Source of the DNA: Prevotella sp.
GTDB taxonomy: Bacteria; Bacteroidota; Bacteroidia; Bacteroidales; Bacteroidaceae
Direction: 5' to 3'
DNA length: 51,378 nt
Assembly (NCBI GenBank): GCA_017475265.1
Contig: JAFVFY010000012.1
Location: 1 to 51,378, forward strand
Notes under the pieces: model-generated
What the model saw: the letters and a program-made list of their open reading frames with translations, nothing else
Told to the model about the DNA's origin: nothing
Database searches by the model: none
Part shown: positions 16,241 through 24,572 of the stretch, one piece after another
How positions within the stretch are numbered: the first letter of the stretch is position 1
How the letters are laid out: the number at the start of each line of letters is the position of its first letter
Translations under genes and position numbers: made by a program

Positions 16241-16289
16241 CTCAATTCTCAACTCTCAATTCTCAACTCTCAACTCTCAACCCTCAACT
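16241..16289 (+). repeat. Seven-unit heptamer array between NrdJ-tail-like gene and folB
   Basis: Exactly seven CTCAA(C/T)(T/C) units fill the gap between the upstream stop codon and the folB ATG at 16291, leaving no room for a conventional ribosome binding site. Confidence 0.92.
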
Positions 16290-16290
16290 C

Positions 16291-16647
16291 ATGACCATTT
16301 TCCTCGACGGCATCCGCCTCTATGCTTTTCACGGCGTTCTGGAGCAAGAGCGTCGCGTGGGAGGATGGTTCACCGTGAGCGTCCGTGTGCAGTATGACTT
16401 CAGTCGTGCCATGGAGACCGACAGCGTCAACGACACCCTCAATTATGCCGATGTGCTTCAGGTCGTAAAGCGCGAGATGGAACAGCCCTCACAGTTGCTT
16501 GAACATGTTGCCGGACGCATAGCACGCGCCGTCATCAGTGAGTTTCCTGGTGTGGAGGCCGTCAAGGTCACCTTAGTCAAGCAGAATCCCCCCATGGGGG
16601 CCAACTGCGACGGAGCAGGAGTCGATGTTGAGCTAATCAGAGCTTAA
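16291..16647 (+). CDS. folB: Dihydroneopterin aldolase
   Basis: FolB converts 7,8-dihydroneopterin to hydroxymethyl-dihydropterin and glycolaldehyde in folate synthesis. The 118-residue protein shows IFLDGIRLYAFHGVLEQERRVG (catalytic Glu in the loop), then the conserved LNYADVLQVVKREM, a core LLEHVAGRIARAV and the Lys of VTLVKQNPPMG. The chosen ATG gives the normal N-terminus MTIFLDG; an upstream start would only add translated heptamers (FSTLNSQLSTLNPQ). Its 3' end overlaps the convergent hemerythrin-LuxR gene by 11 bases. Confidence 0.93.
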   Translation: MTIFLDGIRLYAFHGVLEQERRVGGWFTVSVRVQYDFSRAMETDSVNDTLNYADVLQVVKREMEQPSQLLEHVAGRIARAVISEFPGVEAVKVTLVKQNPPMGANCDGAGVDVELIRA

Positions 16648-17596
16648 CAGAAGAGATATCTACCAGGTTATTCACAATCGCATAGATGGTGAGGCCCGCA
16701 GGACTGTGTATCTGCAACTTGCGGGCGATGTTTCGGCGGTGAGTGATAACCGTGTTCACCGATATGCAGAGGTGGTCGGCAATCTCCTTGTTCGACATGC
16801 CTTGCACCAATGAGACAATCACGTCTTTCTCCCTGTCGCTGAGCGTCTCGTCACCGTTCATGCCGTTTTTGAAAACCATTTCTGATATGTTGCGTGTCAC
16901 GTCGCTCTGCCTGACCAGTTGTTCTAAGCGACGGATGGCAGGAACGAAAATATGGTCCTCTACCATCGCATGTTGACGGAGCCACACCTCGTTCTCATAG
17001 ATGTCGTGGAGCGTCGCCGTCAGCTGGTTGTTGTGGAATCCGTCCTGCGGCAGGTATTTGATGATGAGCAGTTTCAGCTCGCGCAGTTTCTTGTCGGCAG
17101 CCCCGTGGTGCTTTGAGAAGGTCTCCACGTTGTAGTCGTTCTCAGGGTGGCCGTCTATCAGCGACTGTACGTAGGGGAAGAGCGTCTTCTGCTCATAGCG
17201 CATGTGACGGCGTATCTCATGGGCATATTCATCATAGAAGCGCAGTATCAGCTTTGCCAGTGACTCATGTTCATCGAGCGATTCTTGCAGCTCCTTTCTG
17301 ATATAGGGCAACTGGAAGTCAAGGAAATAGGCATGACTGGCCTCCAGATAACGCAGCAGCGTGGGAACGCTCATATTCTCATCGGCATCAAACTCTCCAT
17401 AGCCATTAATCGTGAAGTTCACCACCGCTAAGAAGGTGTAGGTGTCTACGCCATTGTCCTCGCAGGTCTCCTTCACCGTCTTATCGCCAAATCCCAGGCT
17501 GATGCCGAAGCTACCCAACGACTGCAACAGGTCGTAGTTGTCGCGTATCATCGATATCATCTTGTCGTCAGCCTCATATATCTTCTGGTTTTTCAT
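16637..17596 (-). CDS. Hemerythrin-like sensor fused to LuxR-type DNA-binding domain
   Basis: The 319-residue protein has three parts. Residues about 25-60 (LGSFGISLGFGDKTVKETC) resemble the DUF542/ScdA N-terminal domain of RIC-type di-iron proteins, but without the usual Cys-Cys-Gly. Residues about 85-235 resemble a hemerythrin/HHE four-helix bundle with repeated His/Glu pairs (ASHAYFLDFQLP, IRRHMRYEQKTLFPYV, SKHHGAADKK, RQHAMVEDHIFVP). Residues about 250-315 form a LuxR helix-turn-helix (LSDREKDVIVSLVQGMSNKEIADHL, with SVNTVITHRRNIARKL). RIC proteins handle nitric oxide and oxidative damage to iron centres; hemerythrins bind oxygen or NO at di-iron. I infer an O2/NO-responsive regulator. 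It is divergent from the porin-imelysin-diheme-CcsBA cluster, its likely target. Confidence 0.82.
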   Translation of the reverse strand: MKNQKIYEADDKMISMIRDNYDLLQSLGSFGISLGFGDKTVKETCEDNGVDTYTFLAVVNFTINGYGEFDADENMSVPTLLRYLEASHAYFLDFQLPYIRKELQESLDEHESLAKLILRFYDEYAHEIRRHMRYEQKTLFPYVQSLIDGHPENDYNVETFSKHHGAADKKLRELKLLIIKYLPQDGFHNNQLTATLHDIYENEVWLRQHAMVEDHIFVPAIRRLEQLVRQSDVTRNISEMVFKNGMNGDETLSDREKDVIVSLVQGMSNKEIADHLCISVNTVITHRRNIARKLQIHSPAGLTIYAIVNNLVDISSVKL

Positions 17597-17603
17597 AACT
17601 CTA

Positions 17604-17631
17604 AACTATGAACTATGCACTATGAACTACT
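17604..17631 (-). repeat. Heptamer array (AACTATG type) in regulator leader
   Basis: AACTATG, AACTATG, CACTATG and AACTACT follow in tandem between the minus-strand promoter (17651-17681) and the ATG at 17596. Confidence 0.85.
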
Positions 17632-17650
17632 TAATAATGATTACAGGGTG

Positions 17651-17681
17651 CAAAGGTAGGCATTATTCCCGACATGCGCAA
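17651..17681 (-). promoter_or_regulatory. Promoter of hemerythrin-LuxR gene
   Basis: On the minus strand: TTG (17681-17679), 20 bases, TACCTTTG (17658-17651). The divergent plus-strand promoter begins about 78 bases away, so a shared operator between them is possible. Confidence 0.8.
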
Positions 17682-17758
17682 TAATCACAATTAGGTATTT
17701 TCGGGCTTGCACATCTCCATAAATGGCCGCTTTTTGGTGTTTTCATTATTTTTAGGTA

Positions 17759-17789
17759 TTGGCTTCCCGCTTGAACCGCCGTACCTTTG
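17759..17789 (+). promoter_or_regulatory. Promoter of the porin-imelysin-diheme-ccsBA cluster
   Basis: TTG (17759-17761), 20 bases, TACCTTTG (17782-17789). This is a strong match to the consensus. Confidence 0.82.
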
Positions 17790-17897
17790 CGCCCAGTTTT
17801 TGAACTGGTCGCGAAACTCGGCTGCGCCTCAGCAATTCAAGCGAGCTTGATTGCGTTCGGCTTGCACGAGCTTTGCACCTCCAAAAAAAAGATAAAA
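17790..17897 (+). other. Structured 5' leader of the porin gene
   Basis: About 108 bases separate the promoter from the ATG at 17898. They contain the near-perfect hairpin CAATTCAAGC-GAGCTTGATTG (17833-17853) and further GC-rich dyads around GCTTGCACGAGC. The frame upstream of the ATG is open by chance (reading MRPVFELVAK), but it lacks a signal peptide and starts inside the promoter. It may be a regulatory leader or another dispersed palindromic repeat. Confidence 0.45.
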
Positions 17898-19322
17898 ATG
17901 AAAACGATGATGCTTACAGCCGCCCTTGCGATTCTGGCTTGCGCGGCAAATGCTCAGGAAGAGGTTGACGGTGTGACCGGAGCCACACGGCAGGCCGCAA
18001 AGACAGAAAAGCAGAAGGGCATTCTCTCTCGCCTGCACATCGGCGGCTACGGTGAGGCCGTGATGACCCGCAATTTCTACAGCCAGAGCTTCAACCGCTA
18101 CAAGAAGCCGGAGAATTATGCCGACGACAAGAGCCACGGACGCTTTGACCTGCCTCACGTGTGTCTGAATATTGGTTATGACTTCGGCAAAGGCTGGACG
18201 GTGGGGTCTGAGATAGAGTTTGAGCACGGGGGTAATGGTACTGCCGTGGAGATAGAGGCCGAGGAGGCTGGCGAATACGAGGCCGAGGTGGAGAAAGGCG
18301 GCGAGGTGAATATCGAGCAGTTCTGGCTCAACAAGGCTTTTGCCGGTGGAAAGTTCAACATCAAGGCGGGCGAGATTATTGTACCCGTGGGCTACTCGAA
18401 TGCCTACCACGAGCCTAACCAGTTCTTTACGGTTTATCGTCCTGAGGGCGAGGCCACCATCATGCCCAACACGTGGCATCAGGTGGGTGTGTCGCTGTGG
18501 GGCCGGGTGAAGAACTGGCGCTATGAAGCGCAATTCTTGTCAGGGCTGAACTCCGAGAGCTTCACGGCTGAGAACTTCGTACACTATGGGGCGACGAGCC
18601 CGTATGAGTTCAAGGTGGCGAATAACTACGCGGCAGCGGCGAGAGTCGATTACTACGCGGGGGGAGCGGCGGCGAGGAGCAGCGCGAACCCGAGGCTGAC
18701 GCCTCAGGCACCGTGGCTGCGCGTAGGACTGAGCGGCTATTACGGCTACACGTTCCGCAACACGCTGCGCACGCCGGGGGCGAAGTACGACGACGTGACA
18801 GGGGCGCTGGGCATCGTAGCGCTGGACTTTACGCTGAACCGCTGGAACTGGATAGTGCGTGGCAACGTGGACTATGCGCACTTCAGCGATGCGGATGAGA
18901 TTTCTGCCTACAACCAGGCCAACTGGACACACCACAAATATCAGGACGGTAATCCGCACCACTATAGTAATATAGGTAAGAATGCGTTGGCGTATGCCAT
19001 CGAGGCAGGCTATAATGTCTTCTCACAGATACCTAAACTGAAGGACGAGAAATTGTTTGTATTCGGACGGTTCGAGCACTACAACACGATGGCGTCGGGC
19101 ACCTACACGTCGATGTATAAGTACACAAAGAAATACCGCTATGCCTTTGGGGTGAACTACCAGCCCGTGAAACAGATAACCATCAAAGGTGAGTACTCGT
19201 ACCGCTTCTTTGAGAAGCCCAACAACAACGGCCTGGCGTCGGACAGTCCGCTGTATAAGCAGCCCTATAATAATGAGCCGAGCGTGAGTCTGGGCGTGAC
19301 TTACACGGGATGGTTCCTCTAA
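17898..19322 (+). CDS. Outer-membrane porin, OprO/OprP-like barrel
   Basis: The 474-residue protein starts with a clear signal peptide (MKTMMLTAALAILACAANAQ). It continues as alternating beta strands typical of phosphate-selective-porin-like barrels: LHIGGYGEAVMTRNFY, NIGYDFGKGWTVGSEIEFEHG, WLNKAFAGGKFNIKAGEIIVPVGY, ending SVSLGVTYTGWFL with a terminal aromatic region. The ATG at 17898 is preferred over upstream in-frame codons because it begins the signal peptide. It is first in a cluster with an imelysin lipoprotein and a di-heme lipoprotein, suggesting uptake of an iron-related substrate. A short stretch around 18600-18740 is noticeably richer in G and C. Confidence 0.78.
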   Translation: MKTMMLTAALAILACAANAQEEVDGVTGATRQAAKTEKQKGILSRLHIGGYGEAVMTRNFYSQSFNRYKKPENYADDKSHGRFDLPHVCLNIGYDFGKGWTVGSEIEFEHGGNGTAVEIEAEEAGEYEAEVEKGGEVNIEQFWLNKAFAGGKFNIKAGEIIVPVGYSNAYHEPNQFFTVYRPEGEATIMPNTWHQVGVSLWGRVKNWRYEAQFLSGLNSESFTAENFVHYGATSPYEFKVANNYAAAARVDYYAGGAAARSSANPRLTPQAPWLRVGLSGYYGYTFRNTLRTPGAKYDDVTGALGIVALDFTLNRWNWIVRGNVDYAHFSDADEISAYNQANWTHHKYQDGNPHHYSNIGKNALAYAIEAGYNVFSQIPKLKDEKLFVFGRFEHYNTMASGTYTSMYKYTKKYRYAFGVNYQPVKQITIKGEYSYRFFEKPNNNGLASDSPLYKQPYNNEPSVSLGVTYTGWFL

Positions 19323-19328
19323 CTCTAA

Positions 19329-19453
19329 GCCCCCTAAGTTAGGGGGATGGGGGGTCTGAAGAAGCTAACATGCTAATCATAAAGAAATAGTAATAATAGT
19401 ATTAACAATTAACGGGTGGTCGTTCAGACCCCCAACCCCCTAACTTAGGGGGC
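19329..19453. repeat. 125-base long inverted repeat (CCCCCTAAGTTAGGGGG type)
   Basis: The arms GCCCCCTAAGTTAGGGGGAT (start 19329) and its complement ending AACTTAGGGGGC (to 19453) each span about 31 bases and end in GGTCTGAA/TTCAGACC, with about 62 bases between. Each arm is itself palindromic. It lies between the porin and imelysin genes and may act as a partial terminator or processing site. It resembles a small mobile element, but no target duplication is visible. Confidence 0.8.
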
Positions 19454-19464
19454 AAAAAACAAAA

Positions 19465-20661
19465 ATGAACATGAAAAAGTATCTGACGATGGCAACAATG
19501 ATTGCCGCAATGACCTTCGGCCTCACCGCTTGTTCGAGCGATGACGATGCCGACAACAGTGTAGTAACGGGTTCGCAGGCTACCCTTGACAAGGCTTGTG
19601 CCGACTGGAAGGTGGCTCGCGCCAACTGGGAGAACACCGAGGCGTTCCTCTTCGGTGCCGCCGATGTCTATTCCATCGACCCTCACACCGACACATGGCC
19701 AGTGGCCGCTAACGACCTGGCCGACGTGCTGCGCGATGAAAAGGCGATGTCGAACCTCGACAACTTCATCAAGACGGCCAATGCGGGCATCTTAGGCTAT
19801 CACGGTCTGGAGTATGTGCTCTTCCGTCAGGGGCAGCCCCGCAAAATTGACCAGATCACCAACTTGGAGTACAACTACATCTGTGCTGTGGCCAAGGACC
19901 TTTACAACGCTACGGCCACGCTCGAGGCTGCCTGGGACTCGAAGGAGAGCAATGCCGAGCGTCTGCGGATAGCCAAGGACTACGTAGCCACGCATCTGGC
20001 CATCGACGATGACGGCAATCAGGAAGGGGCGCTAGGTTCATTCCAGAACTTCGGCAAGGCATTCAAGAATCCTGGCACTGGCGACTGGGCTACGGCATTA
20101 GAGGCAACGCTGGAGATTATCTCCGGCTGTCAAGAAATCATCGGCGAGGTGGGCGACTCAAAGATAGGTCTGCCCTACACTGGCGAGGATGCCACCTACA
20201 TCGAGTCGCCCTACGCCTACAACTCCATCACCGACTTCTATGACAACATCGTGTCGTGCAAGAATGCCCTCTATGGTCAGATGGGAGCCACCACGCCTAA
20301 CGAGAAGTCGCTCATCTACTTCTGTCTGAACGCTGGCAACGCTACGCTCGCTGCCCAGGCCAAGACTGTGCAGTCGAAACTTGACAACGCGCTGGCCAAG
20401 ATCAAGGCGATGAAGGCACCGTTTGCACTCTACTACAGCGATACTTCGTGCAAGGCAGCCATCGATGCCCTCGGCGAACTCGACGACGCCCTCAAAGCAA
20501 TGGCAGAGACACTCGGTGGCTATGCCGACAACGCCACTGTTGAGGCGCAATGCAAGGTCATCAACGAGAACTACGTCGACAACGTCGTCCTCGCCACCTA
20601 CCGTCTACTCGCCGACAACGCGCAGAAGCTCTACCAGTCCATCGTGAACATCAAGAAATAA
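19465..20661 (+). CDS. Imelysin family (EfeO/IrpA-like) lipoprotein
   Basis: The 398-residue protein has a lipoprotein signal (MNMKKYLTMATMIAAMTFG, then LTACSS with Cys at the lipobox). The imelysin signature GxHxxE appears as GYHGLEY (G111, H113, E116). Two helical-bundle halves follow (YNYICAVAKDLYNATATLE and SITDFYDNIVSCKNAL). Imelysins are linked to periplasmic or surface iron acquisition; in several proteobacteria they pair with DUF1111 di-heme proteins, exactly as here (8 bases to the next start). It lies downstream of the porin and a 125-base inverted repeat. Confidence 0.9.
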   Translation: MNMKKYLTMATMIAAMTFGLTACSSDDDADNSVVTGSQATLDKACADWKVARANWENTEAFLFGAADVYSIDPHTDTWPVAANDLADVLRDEKAMSNLDNFIKTANAGILGYHGLEYVLFRQGQPRKIDQITNLEYNYICAVAKDLYNATATLEAAWDSKESNAERLRIAKDYVATHLAIDDDGNQEGALGSFQNFGKAFKNPGTGDWATALEATLEIISGCQEIIGEVGDSKIGLPYTGEDATYIESPYAYNSITDFYDNIVSCKNALYGQMGATTPNEKSLIYFCLNAGNATLAAQAKTVQSKLDNALAKIKAMKAPFALYYSDTSCKAAIDALGELDDALKAMAETLGGYADNATVEAQCKVINENYVDNVVLATYRLLADNAQKLYQSIVNIKK

Positions 20662-20668
20662 AAAGCAC

Positions 20669-22363
20669 ATGTACAAACATTTTATTATTGGTATGCTTGT
20701 TGCTGCCCTCGTCGCCTGCTCTGACGACGAACCGCAGCCCCTCTCCTGGGACATCGGCGACCCTACCGCCACCGATTATCCAGAGGACTACTATGCCGGA
20801 GGACTGTTAGGCACAACAGCCGTAAATACTGCCACCGCTTTTCAGCAACCCTCGAAAGCGGTGGAGAACGCCAACATGATGACCGCCTTCAATGAGGGTG
20901 AGTATCTCTTTGAAAAAGACTATAACACCAATACCGATGGTGCTTTCCACGGTCTCGGCCCTGTCTTTGTGCGTCGTGGCTGTCTCTATTGCCACCCGGG
21001 CTACGGTCATGGTGCCCGCCAGACGGAGTACAAGGCCGACGCCCATCGCAACGGCTATCTGCTCGTCATCTACGATAAGACCACCAACGCCTATATCCGC
21101 TCGGTGGCTGGTATGCCGCAGACAGGTGCCGTGAAGCCTTTCAAGGCGCCTATCGACGAGAGCCAAATCAAGATAGCGTGGAACGACTATACCGACGAGT
21201 GGGGCAACAAATTTCCCGACGGCGAAAGTTACTCGCTCATCTACCCAGAGGTGACGATTCCCTACACAGCCTACTATGCCCCTGTTGTTGTGGCTCGTGG
21301 CGGCAAGGACGTGACGCTTAGCGAGGCGGAATATAACAATGAGATTGGCGTGCTGCTCGAATCGACCATCGGCATCTACGGCACTGGCTTGACCGATGCC
21401 ATCCCCGATGAGGACATCACGGCACAATGGGAGTCAGAAAGCAAATACTTCAACAGCATCGGCAGGACAGACGCCCTGAACCCGGCGATGTGGGACCAGC
21501 AGACCAATACTTGGAAGAGCTATTACAGCAACTCGCTGCAGGGCGATGGCACGAAATATGTGCGCCGCTATACCTACGCCCTTTCGCGTGGGCCTATCCT
21601 CGATGCTGCCGGTGCCAATGCCATCTGGAACATCACCAACGTCACGCGTTCTGACCGTCGCTACCACTACCTCGATTTGGCTGGCACCTACTATGCCGCG
21701 CAGTCGTCGAAAGACCCAGAGGTGCAGGCGGGATTTACCGAGTACATCAACCGCATAGACCCCACAGGAGCGCACCCAGAGTGGCATACGGGCAATCTGG
21801 AGAAGGACATCTACACCTATCTGACCAGCAAGCAACTGGATGCTGAGATGAGCGATGCGCAGTACAAGAACCTCATGATATGGCATCGAGGACTGGCTGT
21901 GCCGGCTGCCCGCAATACCACTACCGAGGACTTCAGGAAAGGTAAGGAACTCTTCTCGCAGATAGGCTGTGCCGCCTGTCACCGTCCCTCATGGCAGACG
22001 GGCGACGACCATATCCAAGACCCCGCGAAGTTCTTCACCTCCGACAGCGACATGCCTCGCTACCCGCATCAGAAGATATGGCCCTATACCGACTTCGTGC
22101 AGCATCGGCTGTGGATGAAGAACGACATCCGCACGGGCTGGTGCCGTACTACGCCGTTGTGGGGAAGGGGACTGGCCGACAAGTGTGGCAGTGGTGTGGA
22201 GCGCCTGCACGACTGTAGAGCCCGCAATGTATTGGAGGCCATCCTATGGCACGGATGCAAGAACGAGGGCGGCACGAGCGATGCCTACAACAGCGTCGTG
22301 AAGTTCCGCAGCCTGTCGAAGAAGGAACGCGAACAAATCATCTATTTCATCGAATCCATCTGA
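20669..22363 (+). CDS. Di-heme oxidoreductase (DUF1111) lipoprotein
   Basis: The 564-residue protein has a lipoprotein signal (MYKHFIIGMLVAALVACSDD) and two c-type heme sites: CLYCH at 105-109 and CAACH at 434-438. The region KKGKELFSQIGC-like (FRKGKELFSQIGCAACHRP) and the following LWGRGLADKCG match the DUF1111 'thiol oxidoreductase' family. It is probably an envelope electron-transfer enzyme. Together with imelysin it may change the redox state of iron before uptake; this is inference. The CcsBA heme-attachment protein is encoded 7 bases downstream and could mature its hemes. Confidence 0.88.
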   Translation: MYKHFIIGMLVAALVACSDDEPQPLSWDIGDPTATDYPEDYYAGGLLGTTAVNTATAFQQPSKAVENANMMTAFNEGEYLFEKDYNTNTDGAFHGLGPVFVRRGCLYCHPGYGHGARQTEYKADAHRNGYLLVIYDKTTNAYIRSVAGMPQTGAVKPFKAPIDESQIKIAWNDYTDEWGNKFPDGESYSLIYPEVTIPYTAYYAPVVVARGGKDVTLSEAEYNNEIGVLLESTIGIYGTGLTDAIPDEDITAQWESESKYFNSIGRTDALNPAMWDQQTNTWKSYYSNSLQGDGTKYVRRYTYALSRGPILDAAGANAIWNITNVTRSDRRYHYLDLAGTYYAAQSSKDPEVQAGFTEYINRIDPTGAHPEWHTGNLEKDIYTYLTSKQLDAEMSDAQYKNLMIWHRGLAVPAARNTTTEDFRKGKELFSQIGCAACHRPSWQTGDDHIQDPAKFFTSDSDMPRYPHQKIWPYTDFVQHRLWMKNDIRTGWCRTTPLWGRGLADKCGSGVERLHDCRARNVLEAILWHGCKNEGGTSDAYNSVVKFRSLSKKEREQIIYFIESI

Positions 22364-22370
22364 TAAGACA

Positions 22371-24572
22371 TTGACTAAAATAATCATTATCGCCCTATAC
22401 ACACTCATCGTGGTGTGTATAGGGTTTGCCACCATCATAGAGAAATACCACGGCACCGCCTTTGTTAGTGAACATATCTACGGCGCTTGGTGGTTTTCGA
22501 CACTGTGGGCTGTGCTCACGGTGGTGGCTTGTGCCTATATGCTGAAGCAGCATCTGTACAGGCGGTTGGCAGTATTCCTGCTCCATGCATCGTTCGTGGT
22601 CATTCTGGCCGGCGCACTTGTTACCCACCTCTTTGCCAAGCAAGGCACCGTCAGGCTCCGTACTGGCATCGCTGAGATTAACTACGTTGACAAAGAAGGT
22701 AAGGTGGAAAGGTTTCCATTCTCTCTGACGCTGAAAGAATTCCGCATAGTGAACTATCCAGGTACCGATGCGCCACTCGACTACCAGAGCGTCGTAGAAC
22801 ATTCTCGGACAGATGTTCCGACGCCCTCTAACGTCCCTTGGAGAGGGGTTAGGGATGAGGCAGTTCTCGTATCCATGAACAATGTAGGCAACATTGACGG
22901 CTACCGTTTGTTCCAGCAGAGCTACGACACAGACGGAGAGGGCGTAACGCTGGGTGTGAGCTACGACCCTTGGGGCATCGCCATCACCTATACAGGCTAC
23001 CTCCTGCTGCTCATCGGCATTTTCGCTACCCTGCTGTCACGAAAGACCCAGATGCGTGCGCTCTATCGGAAGGCTGTCCTGATGATCATGCTATTGGTGA
23101 GCATTCATGTCAGTGCAGAAAATTCTCAATTCTCCGCTCGGCCCAACGGGACGCTTGCGGAGCCCGTCGGAGCAAGAATTCTCAATTCTCAATTTGTCCT
23201 GGACAAGGACATTGCTCATCGTATGGGCACCATCCAAGTGCTCTACAACAACCGTATCTGTCCGCTGAACACCGTGGCTACCGACTTCGTTATGAAGATG
23301 ACTGGCAGCGCCTCGTGGCATGGTTATTCCGCCGACGAGGTTTTCTTCAGTTGGATGATTTACTACTCGCCGTGGGAGAAGGAACTGCTGCTGAACAACA
23401 AAAGAAAAGGAGCCGACGAAAGAAATGCCGTTGCAGAGATGTTCTACAACGGACAGTTCACCAAGATTTTCCCCTATAAGCTCACCTCAGACCCCTCTCC
23501 CAGTAACCACTCCCCTCTCCTTGGGAGAGGGGTCGGGGGTGAGGTTATCTGGTTCTCCCCCGGCTCCCAGATTCTCCCCCGCGAGATTCCTGTCAAGGAA
23601 CAGTTCTTCATCAAGCAGTCAATGGACTTCCTGACGGAAGCTATCGTGACAGGACAAAAAGACAGGGCTTTTGAAATCATTGCGAAGATAAAGCTCTTCC
23701 AGCGCGATATGATTGGCGACCTGCTACCCAGCGAAAGCACCACGAAAGCGGAATTGTTCTACAACTCGCTGAGAAGTCAGAAATGGCCAGTATTCCTTTC
23801 ATTGACCCTCAGCATACTACTCTGCGTTTTAATGCTTATGTCTGTTAAGGGTAAATGGCTCAGGTTGTTAAACCTGTCCTTTGTCACCCTTCTCATGGCT
23901 TATGTTACCTTGCAGCTCGGTTTGCGCTGGTGGCTTAGCGGTCACATCCCTGTGAGCAATGGTCCTGAGACGATGCTGTTTATGGCGTGGGTGTTGCTCC
24001 TGTTCTCTCTCTCAACTCTTAACTCTAAGCTCTCAACAATAATCACAGCTTTCGCTCCGCTCATAAGCTCCTTCTGTCTGCTGGTAGCCATGCTTGGTGG
24101 TAGCAGCTCACAAATCTCCCCGCTCATGCCTGTGCTCCAGTCTCCGCTGCTCTCTGTCCACGTGATGACGGTGATGTGTGCCTATGCCCTCTTTGCCCTG
24201 CAACTGCTGTTAGGCATATACGCTCTTCTTGGCCACCGCTTTTCACTTTTCACTATTCACTTTTCACTAGAAAGAGCGACTGCTCTTTCGCAACTATTGC
24301 TCTATCCTGCCGTGTTCTTGCTCACCATCGGCATTTTCCTCGGAGCCGTCTGGGCTAATGTGTCCTGGGGCAATTACTGGTCGTGGGACCCCAAGGAGAC
24401 CTGGGCGCTCATCACCCTCATGGTCTATGCCGTCCCTTTCCACAGTACCTCCATCCCCATGTTCCGCCGTCCACTCGTTTACCACCTCTATATGGTCTGT
24501 GCCTTTCTCTCCGTCGTTATCACCTATTTCGGTGTCAACTACCTACTCGGAGGAATGCACAGTTATGCCTAG
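22371..24572 (+). CDS. Fused cytochrome c biogenesis protein CcsBA (ResB + CcsA)
   Basis: The 733-residue membrane protein starts at TTG 22371, giving MTKIIIIALYTLIVVCIGFATII. The N-terminal ResB/CcsB part has four transmembrane segments with a large periplasmic domain. The C-terminal CcsA part (from about residue 490) carries the WWD heme-handling motif in WANVSWGNYWSWDPKETWALI (about 660-680) and conserved histidines in LSVHVMTV and VPFHSTS. System II proteins export heme and attach it to CxxCH motifs, fitting the di-heme protein just upstream. Five small dispersed repeats lie inside the gene, all in frame (22823-22860, 23120-23193, 23481-23545, 24008-24036, 24240-24267), which makes it longer than a compact version would be. 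They fall between membrane segments. Confidence 0.9.
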   Translation: MTKIIIIALYTLIVVCIGFATIIEKYHGTAFVSEHIYGAWWFSTLWAVLTVVACAYMLKQHLYRRLAVFLLHASFVVILAGALVTHLFAKQGTVRLRTGIAEINYVDKEGKVERFPFSLTLKEFRIVNYPGTDAPLDYQSVVEHSRTDVPTPSNVPWRGVRDEAVLVSMNNVGNIDGYRLFQQSYDTDGEGVTLGVSYDPWGIAITYTGYLLLLIGIFATLLSRKTQMRALYRKAVLMIMLLVSIHVSAENSQFSARPNGTLAEPVGARILNSQFVLDKDIAHRMGTIQVLYNNRICPLNTVATDFVMKMTGSASWHGYSADEVFFSWMIYYSPWEKELLLNNKRKGADERNAVAEMFYNGQFTKIFPYKLTSDPSPSNHSPLLGRGVGGEVIWFSPGSQILPREIPVKEQFFIKQSMDFLTEAIVTGQKDRAFEIIAKIKLFQRDMIGDLLPSESTTKAELFYNSLRSQKWPVFLSLTLSILLCVLMLMSVKGKWLRLLNLSFVTLLMAYVTLQLGLRWWLSGHIPVSNGPETMLFMAWVLLLFSLSTLNSKLSTIITAFAPLISSFCLLVAMLGGSSSQISPLMPVLQSPLLSVHVMTVMCAYALFALQLLLGIYALLGHRFSLFTIHFSLERATALSQLLLYPAVFLLTIGIFLGAVWANVSWGNYWSWDPKETWALITLMVYAVPFHSTSIPMFRRPLVYHLYMVCAFLSVVITYFGVNYLLGGMHSYA
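22823..22860 (+). repeat. GAGAGGGG-type repeat in frame in ccsBA
   Basis: CCCTCTAACGTCCCTTGG, then GAGAGGGGTTAGGGATGAGG: a common form of the CCCTCTCC/GGAGAGGGG family. It is translated as TPSNVPWRGVRDEA. Confidence 0.8.
23120..23193 (+). repeat. Family A repeat in frame in ccsBA
   Basis: The core is identical to the copy at 11317-11410, flanked by ATTCTCA units. It is translated as NSQFSARPNGTLAEPVGARI just after a signal-like membrane segment. Confidence 0.92.
23481..23545 (+). repeat. CCCCTCTCC/GGAGAGGGG palindrome in frame in ccsBA
   Basis: CCCCTCTCC (23512-23520) pairs with GGAGAGGGG (23524-23532), inside outer CTCACCTCA...GGGGTGAGG sequence. It is translated as DPSPSNHSPLLGRGVGGE. Confidence 0.88.
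24008..24036 (+). repeat. CTCAACT heptamers in frame in ccsBA
   Basis: Four imperfect CTCAACT-type units, translated as LSTLNSKLST, in a loop between membrane helices. Confidence 0.75.
24240..24267 (+). repeat. TTTTCAC heptamers in frame in ccsBA
   Basis: TTTTCAC, TTTTCAC, TATTCAC and TTTTCAC in tandem, translated as FSLFTIHFSL. This is a different unit from the family A arrays but the same 7-base period. Confidence 0.85.

Noticed and set aside
16216-16290. Upstream start for folB
   Set aside because: The extra residues are translated heptamers overlapping the previous gene; the family begins at MTIFLDG.
17787-17897. Upstream start for the porin (MRPVFELV)
   Set aside because: It starts within the promoter and places the signal peptide about 37 residues inside; the ATG at 17898 is natural.
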